NCBI GenBank assembly: GCA_937944035.1
Contig: CALDZQ010000316.1
Location: forward strand, 1-13,599
DNA length: 13,599 nt
DNA from: an uncultured Neomegalonema sp.
GTDB taxonomy: Bacteria; Pseudomonadota; Alphaproteobacteria; Rhodobacterales; Rhodobacteraceae
Direction of reading: 5' to 3'
Shown here: piece by piece, positions 1-6,820 of the stretch
Numbering within the stretch: the stretch's first letter is position 1
Layout: each line of letters starts with the position of its first letter
Notes under the pieces: model-generated
What the model saw: only the letters and a program-made list of their open reading frames with translations
Told to the model about the DNA's origin: nothing
The model's database searches: none
Translations under genes and position numbers: made by a program

Positions 1-186
1 CTCGACGGATTGCTTCCGGATGGTGAAATCGTCCGCACCCGCATCGCCGCTCGCGGCTCTCCGGCGGCCAACCCCGCTTTCGACGTGACACCCGCGCGGC
101 TGGTCACGGGGCTGATAACCGAGCGGGGCGTGATCGACGCGAATGCCGCATCGCTTGACCAGCTCAAAAACGCGATGGTGGGATAA
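1..186 (+). CDS. mtnA: S-methyl-5-thioribose-1-phosphate isomerase, C-terminal part (partial)
   Basis: The reading frame is open from base 1 and ends at TAA 184-186, giving the last 61 residues of a protein cut by the window edge. The tail contains the stretch SPAANPAFDVTPARLVTGLI followed by TERG. This is the very conserved C-terminal signature of MtnA and the related eIF2B-alpha/beta/delta family, where the NPAFD(V/I)TP segment lines the substrate pocket. MtnA isomerises 5-methylthioribose-1-phosphate to the ribulose form in the methionine salvage pathway, in the cytoplasm. Only the end of the roughly 360-residue protein is here, so start, operon partners and upstream control cannot be judged. 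A rho-independent terminator follows about 40 bp after the stop, so mtnA is probably the last gene of its transcript. The other possible member of the family, a ribose-1,5-bisphosphate isomerase, is less likely. Confidence 0.88.
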   Translation, partial: LDGLLPDGEIVRTRIAARGSPAANPAFDVTPARLVTGLITERGVIDANAASLDQLKNAMVG

Positions 187-290
187 TACCAACGGCCTTA
201 CATACTGACCGTTACCATTTTCCCCTTTACCCGCATCGGAGTGCGGGGAAGGGTTTTTTTTAAGAGTCAGCACCAAGGGCCGTTAGTATA
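184..290. repeat. Imperfect inverted repeat flanking the mtnA terminator
   Basis: The left arm, about 184-210, contains ATACCAACGGCCTT and, further in, TACTGAC. The right arm, about 265-290, reads on its complement ATACTAACGGCCCTT and then TGCTGAC. The arms match with a few mismatches and single-base gaps and face each other around the terminator hairpin. They could form a longer stem around the terminator, or be the ends of a small dispersed intergenic repeat element. Nothing in the window repeats the unit elsewhere, so the nature of the element is undecided. Confidence 0.55.
223..261 (+). terminator. Rho-independent terminator after mtnA
   Basis: A perfect 6-bp stem, CCCGCA (230-235) with TGCGGG (242-247), closes a 6-nt loop. 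It is extended by CCCTT (223-227) pairing with AAGGG (249-253) across a small internal loop. Eight T residues follow directly at 254-261. Position just downstream of the mtnA stop and the T tract on the + strand fit termination of the mtnA transcript. Confidence 0.85.
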
Positions 291-339
291 ATCGCGCCTT
301 CAAGAATTCTCTCAATCCCGTGATCCCGACATCCCGTAT

Positions 340-369
340 TTGCATTTTCGGGTCCGGTACGCGCATTAT
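340..369 (+). promoter_or_regulatory. Weak candidate promoter for the DUF302 gene
   Basis: TTGCAT (340-345) and CATTAT (364-369) are separated by 18 bp, a permissible sigma70 spacing, and would start transcription about 70 nt before the DUF302 ATG. The match to consensus is only partial. The terminator upstream means some promoter is needed in 262-447. Confidence 0.3.
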
Positions 370-447
370 TTCATAACTGCTCGCCGGGTCAGATGGTCCG
401 TGAGAACCGTTTGATGCCCTTTCTTTAAAGTCTTGAGGAAAAATAAA

Positions 448-912
448 ATGTTCAAAACTGCAACCCTCTCCCTCGCATTTCTCAGCGTCGCAGTTGCCGG
501 TTTGCCCGCATTGGCGGACGGACATTCAGGCATGGTTACGCAAGCCGCAAAAGGGACCGTTGCACAAACCGAGGCCGCGTTTGTGGCGCTGGTCCAAAAA
601 AAGGGCGCGACCGTTTTCGCGCAAGTCGATCACACGGCAGGGGCCGAAAAGGTGGGTCAGGCGCTCAAACCCTCGCGCGTTGTGATTTTCGGCAATCCCA
701 AAATCGGCACGCCCCTCATGCAGGCCGCTCCCTCTGCGGGTCTCGAATTACCGCTGAAAGTTCTGTTCTTTGAAAATGGGGAGGGTGTGACAACCATCGC
801 CTATCCCGATCTGGATGATATGGCCGCGCGCCACGGTATTCCCGCCGATCATCCCGCGCTGATGAAAGCCAAGGGCGCGCTTGCGAATCTGACGGCGGCC
901 GTCGCGAAATAA
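448..912 (+). CDS. Secreted DUF302 domain protein
   Basis: This 154-residue protein starts with a typical Sec signal peptide: MFK, then a hydrophobic run to about residue 20, with cleavage expected after ALA (about residue 23). The rest matches the DUF302 family. The diagnostic block is VVIFGNPKIGTPLMQ, followed by LPLKVLFFEN and a YPDLDDMAARHG segment, in the order usual for this alpha/beta fold. Function in the family is not established, so only a periplasmic location can be inferred. I chose ATG 448 rather than the in-frame TTG at 433 because GAGGAA (435-440) sits 7 nt before ATG 448 as a good ribosome site, and because the signal peptide then begins correctly. It lies 43 bp before lipA on the same strand, but lipA seems to have its own promoter, so a shared function is not implied. 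Confident on family, no claim on role. Confidence 0.88.
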   Translation: MFKTATLSLAFLSVAVAGLPALADGHSGMVTQAAKGTVAQTEAAFVALVQKKGATVFAQVDHTAGAEKVGQALKPSRVVIFGNPKIGTPLMQAAPSAGLELPLKVLFFENGEGVTTIAYPDLDDMAARHGIPADHPALMKAKGALANLTAAVAK

Positions 913-920
913 CTGCGCCG

Positions 921-949
921 TTGCGGGTTTCTCGCGCGCGGCCTATATC
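921..949 (+). promoter_or_regulatory. lipA promoter, predicted to give a leaderless mRNA
   Basis: TTGCGG (921-926) and TATATC (944-949) are spaced by 17 bp, a common alphaproteobacterial housekeeping-sigma arrangement. A start site 6-7 nt after the -10 falls on or next to base 956, the A of the lipA ATG. No purine-rich ribosome site lies before that ATG; the 5' bases there read CCTCCTT instead. Both facts point to a leaderless transcript. Confidence 0.6.
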
Positions 950-955
950 CTCCTT

Positions 956-1897
956 ATGAGTGATATTCAGCCGCCCCGCCTGCGCCATCCGGAGAAGGCG
1001 CACCGTCCCGACAACGCGTCGGCGAAGCGTCCCGATTGGATCAGGGTGCGCGCGCCGTCGTCTGACGGGTATTTCAAAACCCGCGAGATCATCCGCGAAC
1101 ACGGGCTGACCACGGTGTGTCAGGAGGCGGGCTGTCCGAACGCGGGCGAATGCTGGGCGCAGGGCCACGCGACTTTTATGGTTATGGGCGAAACATGTAC
1201 CCGTGCGTGCAGTTTCTGCAATGTCGCGACGGGCAAGCCCGATGCGCTGGATGCGTTCGAGCCGGCGAAAGTTGCCGACGCGGTCCACAAACTGGGCCTT
1301 TCCCACGTCGTCGTCACCTCCGTTGACCGTGACGATCTCGATGATGGCGGGGCCGATCATATCGCCTGCACGATCCGCGCGATCCGTCACAAGATGCCCG
1401 CCACCACAATCGAAGTCCTGACGCCGGATTTCCTGCGCAAAGACGGCGCGTTGGAAGTCGTGGTCGAGGCGCGGCCCGATGTGTTCAACCACAATCTTGA
1501 AACCGTGCCGGGCCTCTATCAAGAGGTTCGCCCCGGCGCGCGCTACTTCCATTCCCTGCGCCTTTTGCAGCGCGTGAAGGAGCTGGACCCGACGATTTTC
1601 ACCAAATCCGGTATCATGGTCGGCTTGGGCGAGACGCGGATTCAGGTGTTGCAGGTCATGGATGACATGCGCTCGGCGGATGTTGATTTTCTGACCATCG
1701 GACAATACTTGCAGCCGAGCAAAAAACACCACGCGGTCGAGCGCTACGCCACGCCGGACGAGTTCGCGGCATATGAAAAATCCGCCTATGCCAAGGGCTT
1801 CTCGATGGTCTCCGCCTCGCCCCTGACCCGCTCGTCCTACCATGCCGGTGATGATTTCAAGCAGCTGCGCGATGCCCGCGTTGCAAGGCTGGCCTGA
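956..1897 (+). CDS. lipA: Lipoyl synthase (radical SAM)
   Basis: This 313-residue enzyme inserts two sulfur atoms into protein-bound octanoyl chains to make lipoyl groups on the E2 subunits of pyruvate and 2-oxoglutarate dehydrogenase and on GcvH, in the cytoplasm. Both iron-sulfur signatures are intact. Cys55, Cys60 and Cys66 form the CX4CX5C motif of the auxiliary sulfur-donor cluster. Cys81, Cys85 and Cys88 in CTRACSFC form the radical SAM CX3CX2C motif. The C-terminal RSSYH motif (about 292-296), which supplies a serine ligand to the auxiliary cluster, is present. SVDRDDLDDGGA and VFNHNLETVP are further LipA hallmarks. Length is normal. The ATG has no Shine-Dalgarno sequence but sits where transcription should start. 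It converges on the minus-strand GIY-YIG-like gene with a 15-bp gap and no obvious terminator. lipB is not in the window. Confidence 0.97.
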   Translation: MSDIQPPRLRHPEKAHRPDNASAKRPDWIRVRAPSSDGYFKTREIIREHGLTTVCQEAGCPNAGECWAQGHATFMVMGETCTRACSFCNVATGKPDALDAFEPAKVADAVHKLGLSHVVVTSVDRDDLDDGGADHIACTIRAIRHKMPATTIEVLTPDFLRKDGALEVVVEARPDVFNHNLETVPGLYQEVRPGARYFHSLRLLQRVKELDPTIFTKSGIMVGLGETRIQVLQVMDDMRSADVDFLTIGQYLQPSKKHHAVERYATPDEFAAYEKSAYAKGFSMVSASPLTRSSYHAGDDFKQLRDARVARLA

Positions 1898-1912
1898 AAA
1901 TCACAGCCCGCT

Positions 1913-2395
1913 TCAGGACGCCTTGGACCGCGCCGATTTCAAATAAGCTGTGCCGATAATCAGCGCGGTCAGGACCGTCGCGGTCAGCGCCAGCGTGTTT
2001 TTTGTGCCGAGTTCAGCGGTCTGCGAACAAAAGACCGTCACCAGAAACGCGATCGTCAGCATCGTGGCGTATACATTGTCGTGTACGTCATTCTCGCCCA
2101 GCTTGAACTCTCTTGCACCGGCGGTCGCATTTTTGACCGCGATGCTGCGCGCTTCCATCGGACAGCACCGGAAAACGCCTTTTCCCCGGCATTTGCGAAA
2201 GCGGTTCATCGAGCGTTTGATCGTGTGCAACACAGTTTTCGCATCGCGGACTTTCAGGGACCATTCGACACTTTCGCCCGGTTCCAGAATTTCGCGTTCG
2301 ATGCTTGCCGCTTGGACGCCGTTCGCACTGCGCGCAGTGAGGCGGATCAATCCCGGCTGATCGGTTTTTGATAAGCAAAAAATGTGATCTGACAT
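1913..2395 (-). CDS. Degenerate GIY-YIG (T5orf172/MUG113-like) domain protein with two C-terminal membrane segments
   Basis: The frame encodes 160 residues. It stays open far upstream, but ATG at 2395-2393 is preceded by GAGGA (2407-2403) at 7-nt spacing, and the AT-rich DNA before it looks non-coding. Residues 5-20 (IFCLSKTDQPGLIRLT) resemble the first strands of GIY-YIG domains of the T5orf172/MUG113 type, whose consensus is roughly IYVLSNPSMPGLVKIG. Residues 43-86, starting VEWSLKVRDAKTVLH and continuing through FRK and VFRCCPMEA, match the second half of that domain (E/W strand, DA, LH helix, R, FF). The catalytic Tyr is Phe, KIG is RLT, and the usual Arg and Glu are not evident, so nuclease activity is unlikely. 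Two hydrophobic segments follow, at about 108-124 and 134-151, with a basic tail. Function unknown. Domain assignment is by eye and moderately sure; that the gene is real is more certain. Confidence 0.68.
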   Translation of the reverse strand: MSDHIFCLSKTDQPGLIRLTARSANGVQAASIEREILEPGESVEWSLKVRDAKTVLHTIKRSMNRFRKCRGKGVFRCCPMEARSIAVKNATAGAREFKLGENDVHDNVYATMLTIAFLVTVFCSQTAELGTKNTLALTATVLTALIIGTAYLKSARSKAS

Positions 2396-2653
2396 ACCGC
2401 CATCCTCGCTACAGCTTTGAGTATTGATCTCAAAAAGATAAAACATCGCGGTTATTTGTGATTTAATGACGCTGTCCAAGTTATTGGTAAGTTTTTTAAA
2501 ATTTTCTATAAAGTATTCAATCCTCCGGCTTTGCGCGGCGGCGTTTTGATACATCAATTTGCGCTTGTCGGGGCGATGACAGCATTTTGAACGTGACAAC
2601 ACGATCCGATGGCTTAGGCATCTATCAGATATTATTTTTGACGGAGCCTTTCG
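2396..2653. other. AT-rich divergent intergenic region
   Basis: This 258-bp stretch separates the minus-strand GIY-YIG-like gene from the + strand ThDP enzyme and is clearly more AT-rich than either. It must hold promoters for both directions. TTGAAC (2587-2592) and GTGACA (2593-2598) are possible -35 elements for the + strand gene, but neither has a convincing -10 at proper spacing. No terminator, tRNA or small open frame with a ribosome site was seen. Confidence 0.45.
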
Positions 2654-4243
2654 ATGAACGGTGCCACTTTGCTTGCCCAAACGCTGTCCCGCGCCGGGGT
2701 GAAGACGGTTTTTTCGCTGTCCGGCAATCAGATTATGCCCGTCTACGATGCGGCGATTGATGCCGATTTGCGGATTATCCACACGCGCCACGAGGGTGGG
2801 GCGGTCTACATGGCGGACGGATTCGCGCAGGTCACGGGCGGGCTTGGGGTCGCGCTGGTCACGGCTGCGCCCGGCTTTGCCAATGCGATTTCGGCGCTGT
2901 ATTCCGCGCGGATGAATGAAAGTCCGGTCCTGTTTCTCAGCGGCGATTCTCCTGTTTCCGAGGACGGAAACGCTCCGTTTCAGGAGTTGGATCAATGCGC
3001 TATGACCCGTGAAGTCGTGAAATTCGCGGGCCGTCCTGATACGCCGGAGGCGCTTGGCCAGATGCTCAGACACGCCATCGGCGTGGCTCTGTCGGGTCGT
3101 CCGGGTCCGGTGCATATCGCGCTGCCGTTCGATGTGCTCAATGCCACGGTTTCGGCGGGTGCAGTGCCGGAAATCACACAAATCCCGCCCGCGCCTTTCA
3201 CGCAAGCCGCTGAAATCGCTGACGCTTTGGCGCAGGCGCATCGTCCGGTCATCCTTGTCGGGCCGCACCTCAATGAGGGGCGTGGGCAGGGCAGGGCGGC
3301 GGCGTTGCGCGAAGCCTGCGCCGCGCCCGTTGTTTGTCTCGAAAGCCCCCGTGGCCTGCGTGATCCGGCTTTGGGTGCGTTTGCTGAAGTGCTGCGCGAG
3401 GCTGATCTTATCATGGGCATCGGTAAAGTACCTGATTTTACGATGGGATTTGCGCGCCCGCCCGCCGTATCCGCTGACGCAAAACTGATCTTCCTCGACC
3501 CCGAAGAACCCGCCATTGCCCGCGCCCGAAATCTCAGCGGCGACCGTGCGCTGCTGATCGCACAAGCTGACACGCAGGCCGCCGCAGATGCGATTATCAC
3601 TGCCGCAAAGCCCGCGTCGCGGCCCGATTGGCTCGCTAAAACCGACGCTGCAACAGGCTACCGCACCGATCCGTCCACCGCGCCCGGTGTGCATCCCCGC
3701 GCCTTGTGTGCGGCGATTCAGCGGGTGCTCGACGCGGCAGAGGAGCCGATTCTCGTCTGCGACGGCGGCGAGTTCGGCCAGTGGTGTCAGGCGTTGCTTC
3801 ACGCGCCGATGCGCCTGACAAACGGTCTTTCCGGCGCGATTGGCGGTTGTCTCGGCTACGCGATTGCCGCCAAAACCGCCCGTCCGAACGCCACGGTGAT
3901 CGTGGTCATGGGGGATGGCACGGCGGGTTTCTACCTCGCCGAGTTTGAGACTGCCGCCCGTGAAGGTATTGAAATCACAGCCGTCATCGGCAACGACGAT
4001 GTCTGGAATGCTGAGCATCAAATCCAAATCCGTGATTATGGTCCTGACCGCACGATGGGCTGCACCCTCAGCCCCGGTTTGCGCTATGACCGCACCGCTG
4101 AAACGCTGGGCTGCTTTGGCGCGCATATCGCTGATGAGGCCGATATTGAGCCTGCGTTGAAAGCCGCACTCGACAGCGGGAAACCGGCATGTCTAAACGT
4201 CGCGATTGCCAGCCTCGCCGCTCCTGTCTTCAAGGGCACGTGA
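2654..4243 (+). CDS. Thiamine-diphosphate-dependent enzyme, acetolactate synthase/benzoylformate decarboxylase superfamily
   Basis: This 529-residue protein has the three-domain order of this superfamily. The N-terminal pyrimidine-binding domain (about 1-165) carries the catalytic glutamate Glu47 in RHEGGAVYMADGFA. A central domain covers about 185-315. The C-terminal pyrophosphate domain (about 350-515) has the GDG motif at 420-422. The second half of the ThDP/metal motif is GNDDVWNAEHQIQ, so the usual Asn-Asn is Asn447-Asp448; this variant with WNAEHQ is, from memory, shared by a subfamily annotated only as thiamine pyrophosphate-binding protein. ACGGAG (2640-2645) is a good ribosome site 8 nt before the ATG. 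Length fits benzoylformate or 2-oxoacid decarboxylases better than anabolic IlvB, and no IlvN partner is adjacent. It converges on pobA with a 7-bp gap. A role with aromatic 2-oxoacids is possible but unproven. Confidence 0.85.
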   Translation: MNGATLLAQTLSRAGVKTVFSLSGNQIMPVYDAAIDADLRIIHTRHEGGAVYMADGFAQVTGGLGVALVTAAPGFANAISALYSARMNESPVLFLSGDSPVSEDGNAPFQELDQCAMTREVVKFAGRPDTPEALGQMLRHAIGVALSGRPGPVHIALPFDVLNATVSAGAVPEITQIPPAPFTQAAEIADALAQAHRPVILVGPHLNEGRGQGRAAALREACAAPVVCLESPRGLRDPALGAFAEVLREADLIMGIGKVPDFTMGFARPPAVSADAKLIFLDPEEPAIARARNLSGDRALLIAQADTQAAADAIITAAKPASRPDWLAKTDAATGYRTDPSTAPGVHPRALCAAIQRVLDAAEEPILVCDGGEFGQWCQALLHAPMRLTNGLSGAIGGCLGYAIAAKTARPNATVIVVMGDGTAGFYLAEFETAAREGIEITAVIGNDDVWNAEHQIQIRDYGPDRTMGCTLSPGLRYDRTAETLGCFGAHIADEADIEPALKAALDSGKPACLNVAIASLAAPVFKGT

Positions 4244-4250
4244 GAGAAAA

Positions 4251-5420
4251 TCAGTACGGCAGCCCGACGTAATTCTCGGCCAGCGCCGTCATTGCCGCGC
4301 GCGAGCTGACCAGATAATCCAACTCCGCCTGCCGCATCCGCGCGTCAAAGGGCGAGGTGTCGGGAAACTGGTGCAACAGCGAAGTCATCCACCACGAAAA
4401 CCGCTCGCATTTCCAAACCCGTGCCAGCGCGCGGGCCTCGTATCCGTCGATCAAATCCGCGCGGCGGTCGCGATACCAGGCGATCAGCGCCTCAGACAGA
4501 TAATGAATATCCGACGCCGCGAGGTTCAGCCCCTTGGCCCCCGTCGGCGGTACGATATGCGCCGCGTCTCCGGCCAGCAAAAGCCGCCCGTAGCGCATGG
4601 TTTCGCAGACATAACTGCGCAGCGGGGCAATGCTTTTTTTAACCGACGGCCCCGTCTCCATCGCTTCCGCCACTTCACGAGGCAGGCGCCGTTTCAGCGC
4701 GCTCCAGAACCGGTCATCACTCCACGCCGCCACATCCTCATCCGCCGCGCATTGGATATAATACCGGCTCAGCGCCGCATTGCGCATCGAGCACAGCGCG
4801 AACCCGTCCTCATGTACCGCATAGATCAGTTCCTCAGCGGCCGGTTTTGTCTCGGACAGTACCCCCAGCCATCCGAACGGATAGGCGCGCGAGAATTCAC
4901 GGCGTTGCTCGGCGGGGATCGACTGCCGGCTCACCCCGTGAAACCCGTCGCACCCGATGATAAAATCGCAGTTCAGCCGATGCTCCGCGCCCGCAGAGCG
5001 ATACGTCACGAACGGACTGCTCGTCGTCATCGCATAGGGCGTCACGTCCTCAACCGCGTGCAGGATCGTCCCGCCCATCCGGTCGCGCGCGTCGTACAGG
5101 TCTTTCGTCACCTCGGTCTGGCCGTAGACCATCACCGCCCGATCCGCCAACTCCGCCAGATCAATACGATGCAACGCGTCGCCGAAGCTGAGGTTAAACC
5201 CGTCATGCACCAGCCCCTCGCCATGCATCCGCGCGCCCACTTCCGCGCGGTCCAGCAGGTCTTGCGTCCCCCGCTCCAACACGCCCGCCCGGATGCGTGA
5301 CAGCACGTAATCGCGCGTGCGCCGCTCCAGCACGACAGACTCGACCCCCGCCAGATGCAGCAGTTGGGACAGCAACAACCCCGAAGGACCGCCCCCGATA
5401 ATCACAACGCTTGTTTTCAT
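4251..5420 (-). CDS. pobA: 4-hydroxybenzoate 3-monooxygenase (FAD)
   Basis: This 389-residue flavoprotein hydroxylates 4-hydroxybenzoate to protocatechuate using NADPH and oxygen, feeding the beta-ketoadipate route. The ADP-binding GGGPSG (9-14) and Glu32 are present, then RIRAGVLE (42-49), the DG motif CDGFHGVSR (157-165), and the GD motif LLAGDAAHIVPPTGAKGLN (281-299). The substrate-pocket residues of the Pseudomonas enzyme (Tyr201, Ser212, Arg214, Tyr222, Tyr385) all have counterparts one position lower: Tyr200, Ser211, Arg213, Tyr221 and Tyr384. That supports true 4-hydroxybenzoate specificity rather than a general phenol hydroxylase. Length is about 5 short of the usual 394, with no gap in motifs. 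The start follows the dctM stop by 10 bp, with only a weak GGGG ribosome site, so translation coupling to dctM is likely. It appears to be the last gene of dctP-dctQ-dctM-pobA. No divergent PobR-type regulator is beside it, which is unusual. Confidence 0.96.
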   Translation of the reverse strand: MKTSVVIIGGGPSGLLLSQLLHLAGVESVVLERRTRDYVLSRIRAGVLERGTQDLLDRAEVGARMHGEGLVHDGFNLSFGDALHRIDLAELADRAVMVYGQTEVTKDLYDARDRMGGTILHAVEDVTPYAMTTSSPFVTYRSAGAEHRLNCDFIIGCDGFHGVSRQSIPAEQRREFSRAYPFGWLGVLSETKPAAEELIYAVHEDGFALCSMRNAALSRYYIQCAADEDVAAWSDDRFWSALKRRLPREVAEAMETGPSVKKSIAPLRSYVCETMRYGRLLLAGDAAHIVPPTGAKGLNLAASDIHYLSEALIAWYRDRRADLIDGYEARALARVWKCERFSWWMTSLLHQFPDTSPFDARMRQAELDYLVSSRAAMTALAENYVGLPY

Positions 5421-5430
5421 AGCCCCGTCT

Positions 5431-6819
5431 TCATCCGCTCATCACCCTTGGCAACCACAAGCACAATCCCGGCAGCGCGACGATCAGACCGATGCGCAGG
5501 ATTTCAACGCTGAAGAAAGGCATTACCCCCTTAAAGGTTTCAGAAATCGGAACATCTTTAGCGAGTGCGCTGATGATAAACACGTTCAGCCCCACGGGCG
5601 GCGTGATAAGGCCCAGCTCCACCACCACCAGTGCGAGTATCCCGAACCACAGCTTCAGCTCCTCGTTCGACATGCCATAAGCGGCGGTTGCGGCGGTCAC
5701 GTAATCCCCGCCGTTGATCTCGACCAGCGCGGGCCAGAAAAACGGCACGATCACGAGGATCATCGCCAGTGATTCCATAAAACAGCCCAGCACGATCAGG
5801 ATCACCAACATCGCGATCAGCACAACCCAAGGATTATACCCGCTGCTCCCCGCCCAGTCGGCCAGTGCGGCGGGCAGGTTTGCGCGGGCGAAAAACCCCT
5901 TCAGCACCTCGGCTCCGAACAGGATAAATGCGATCATCCCCGCCGTTACCGCCGTTTCGCGCAGGGCTGTGCCGACGCGCGCACCCGTCACGCCGCGCCC
6001 CCCGTCACGCACCACCAACCCGTAGGCGAGGATGGCGAACACCCCGACCGCAGCGGCCGGCGTCGGCGTGAACAGGCCAATGCCCAGCCCGAAAATGATG
6101 CCGAGGAAAATCACCAAAATCGGGATCAACCGCCGGATTGCCGCCCGCCGCTCTCCCGGCTCCATCAGGTCCAGCCCCGGTGCGCTTTGCGGGCGTATCC
6201 GCACGGTCACGGCGATGGTCAGGATGAACGCCGCCACCGCGATCAGGCCCGGTATCATCGCCGCCTGAAACATCTCGATAATCGACGCCTCGACGATCAG
6301 CGCATAGATAATCAGCGCGACCGAGGGCGGGATCAAAATCCCCAGCGTCCCCCCAGCGGCCAGCGTCCCCGTGGCCAGACGCACCGAATAGTTCATCCGC
6401 CGCAACTCCGGCAGGGCCACGCGCCCCATCGTCGATGCGGTGGCCAGCGATGACCCGCATACCGCGCCGAATCCCGCGCAAGCCCCGATCGCGGCCATCG
6501 CCACGCCACCGCGCACCCGCCCGACCAGCGCCCGCATCCCGTGGAACAAATCCCGCGACATCCCCGTCTCGGATGCCAGATAGCCCATCAGAATGAACAG
6601 CGGCACTACCGACAGTTCGTAATTGGCGACCGAGTTGAAAAACAGCGTCTTGAATTGCTTGAGATACGGCTCAAACCGCAGAAAACTGACCGCCTCGGAC
6701 AGTGCGTAATTACCACCGATCCCGGTCAGCACCATCGCCAGCCCGACCGGAATGCGCAGCATCAGCAGCACAAACAACACGCCGAGGCCGACGAGTCCGA
6801 TAATCTCGCGCTCGCCCAT
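5431..6819 (-). CDS. dctM: TRAP transporter large permease (DctM)
   Basis: This 462-residue, very hydrophobic protein is the large membrane subunit of a tripartite ATP-independent periplasmic transporter, driving solute import with an ion gradient in the inner membrane. Family marks include IPVGLAMVLTGIGG near the N terminus, PLFILMGYLASETG, GACAGFGAVCGSSLATASTM, GTLAAGGTLGILIPPSV, and near the C terminus VELGLITPPVGLNVFIIS. About 11-12 membrane segments can be counted. The frame opens 17 codons further upstream, but I took ATG 6819-6817. It lies one base after the dctQ stop (TAG A ATG) and is preceded by GGGAG (6829-6825) at 5 nt, which makes coupled translation very likely. The length is somewhat above the 425-440 residues common for the family. 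The substrate cannot be read from this subunit. Its position directly before pobA suggests an aromatic acid. Confidence 0.94.
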   Translation of the reverse strand: MGEREIIGLVGLGVLFVLLMLRIPVGLAMVLTGIGGNYALSEAVSFLRFEPYLKQFKTLFFNSVANYELSVVPLFILMGYLASETGMSRDLFHGMRALVGRVRGGVAMAAIGACAGFGAVCGSSLATASTMGRVALPELRRMNYSVRLATGTLAAGGTLGILIPPSVALIIYALIVEASIIEMFQAAMIPGLIAVAAFILTIAVTVRIRPQSAPGLDLMEPGERRAAIRRLIPILVIFLGIIFGLGIGLFTPTPAAAVGVFAILAYGLVVRDGGRGVTGARVGTALRETAVTAGMIAFILFGAEVLKGFFARANLPAALADWAGSSGYNPWVVLIAMLVILIVLGCFMESLAMILVIVPFFWPALVEINGGDYVTAATAAYGMSNEELKLWFGILALVVVELGLITPPVGLNVFIISALAKDVPISETFKGVMPFFSVEILRIGLIVALPGLCLWLPRVMSG

Positions 6820-6820
6820 T

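Noticed and set aside
283..525. 80-codon minus-strand frame over the DUF302 upstream region
   Set aside because: It overlaps the DUF302 signal peptide in antisense, has no recognisable family or good ribosome site, and lies where the DUF302 promoter is expected.
716..1843. 375-codon frame antisense to lipA
   Set aside because: A typical shadow of a GC-rich gene; composition is Arg/His rich and the sense frame is clearly lipoyl synthase.
2396..4126. Upstream extension of the minus-strand frame that contains the GIY-YIG-like gene (open to 4126)
   Set aside because: It runs antisense to the ThDP enzyme and across an AT-rich intergenic region. The ribosome site at 2407-2403 and the domain start support ATG at 2395 instead.
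4206..5300. 364-codon frame antisense to pobA
   Set aside because: Shadow frame rich in Arg, His and Pro; the opposite strand encodes PobA with all motifs.
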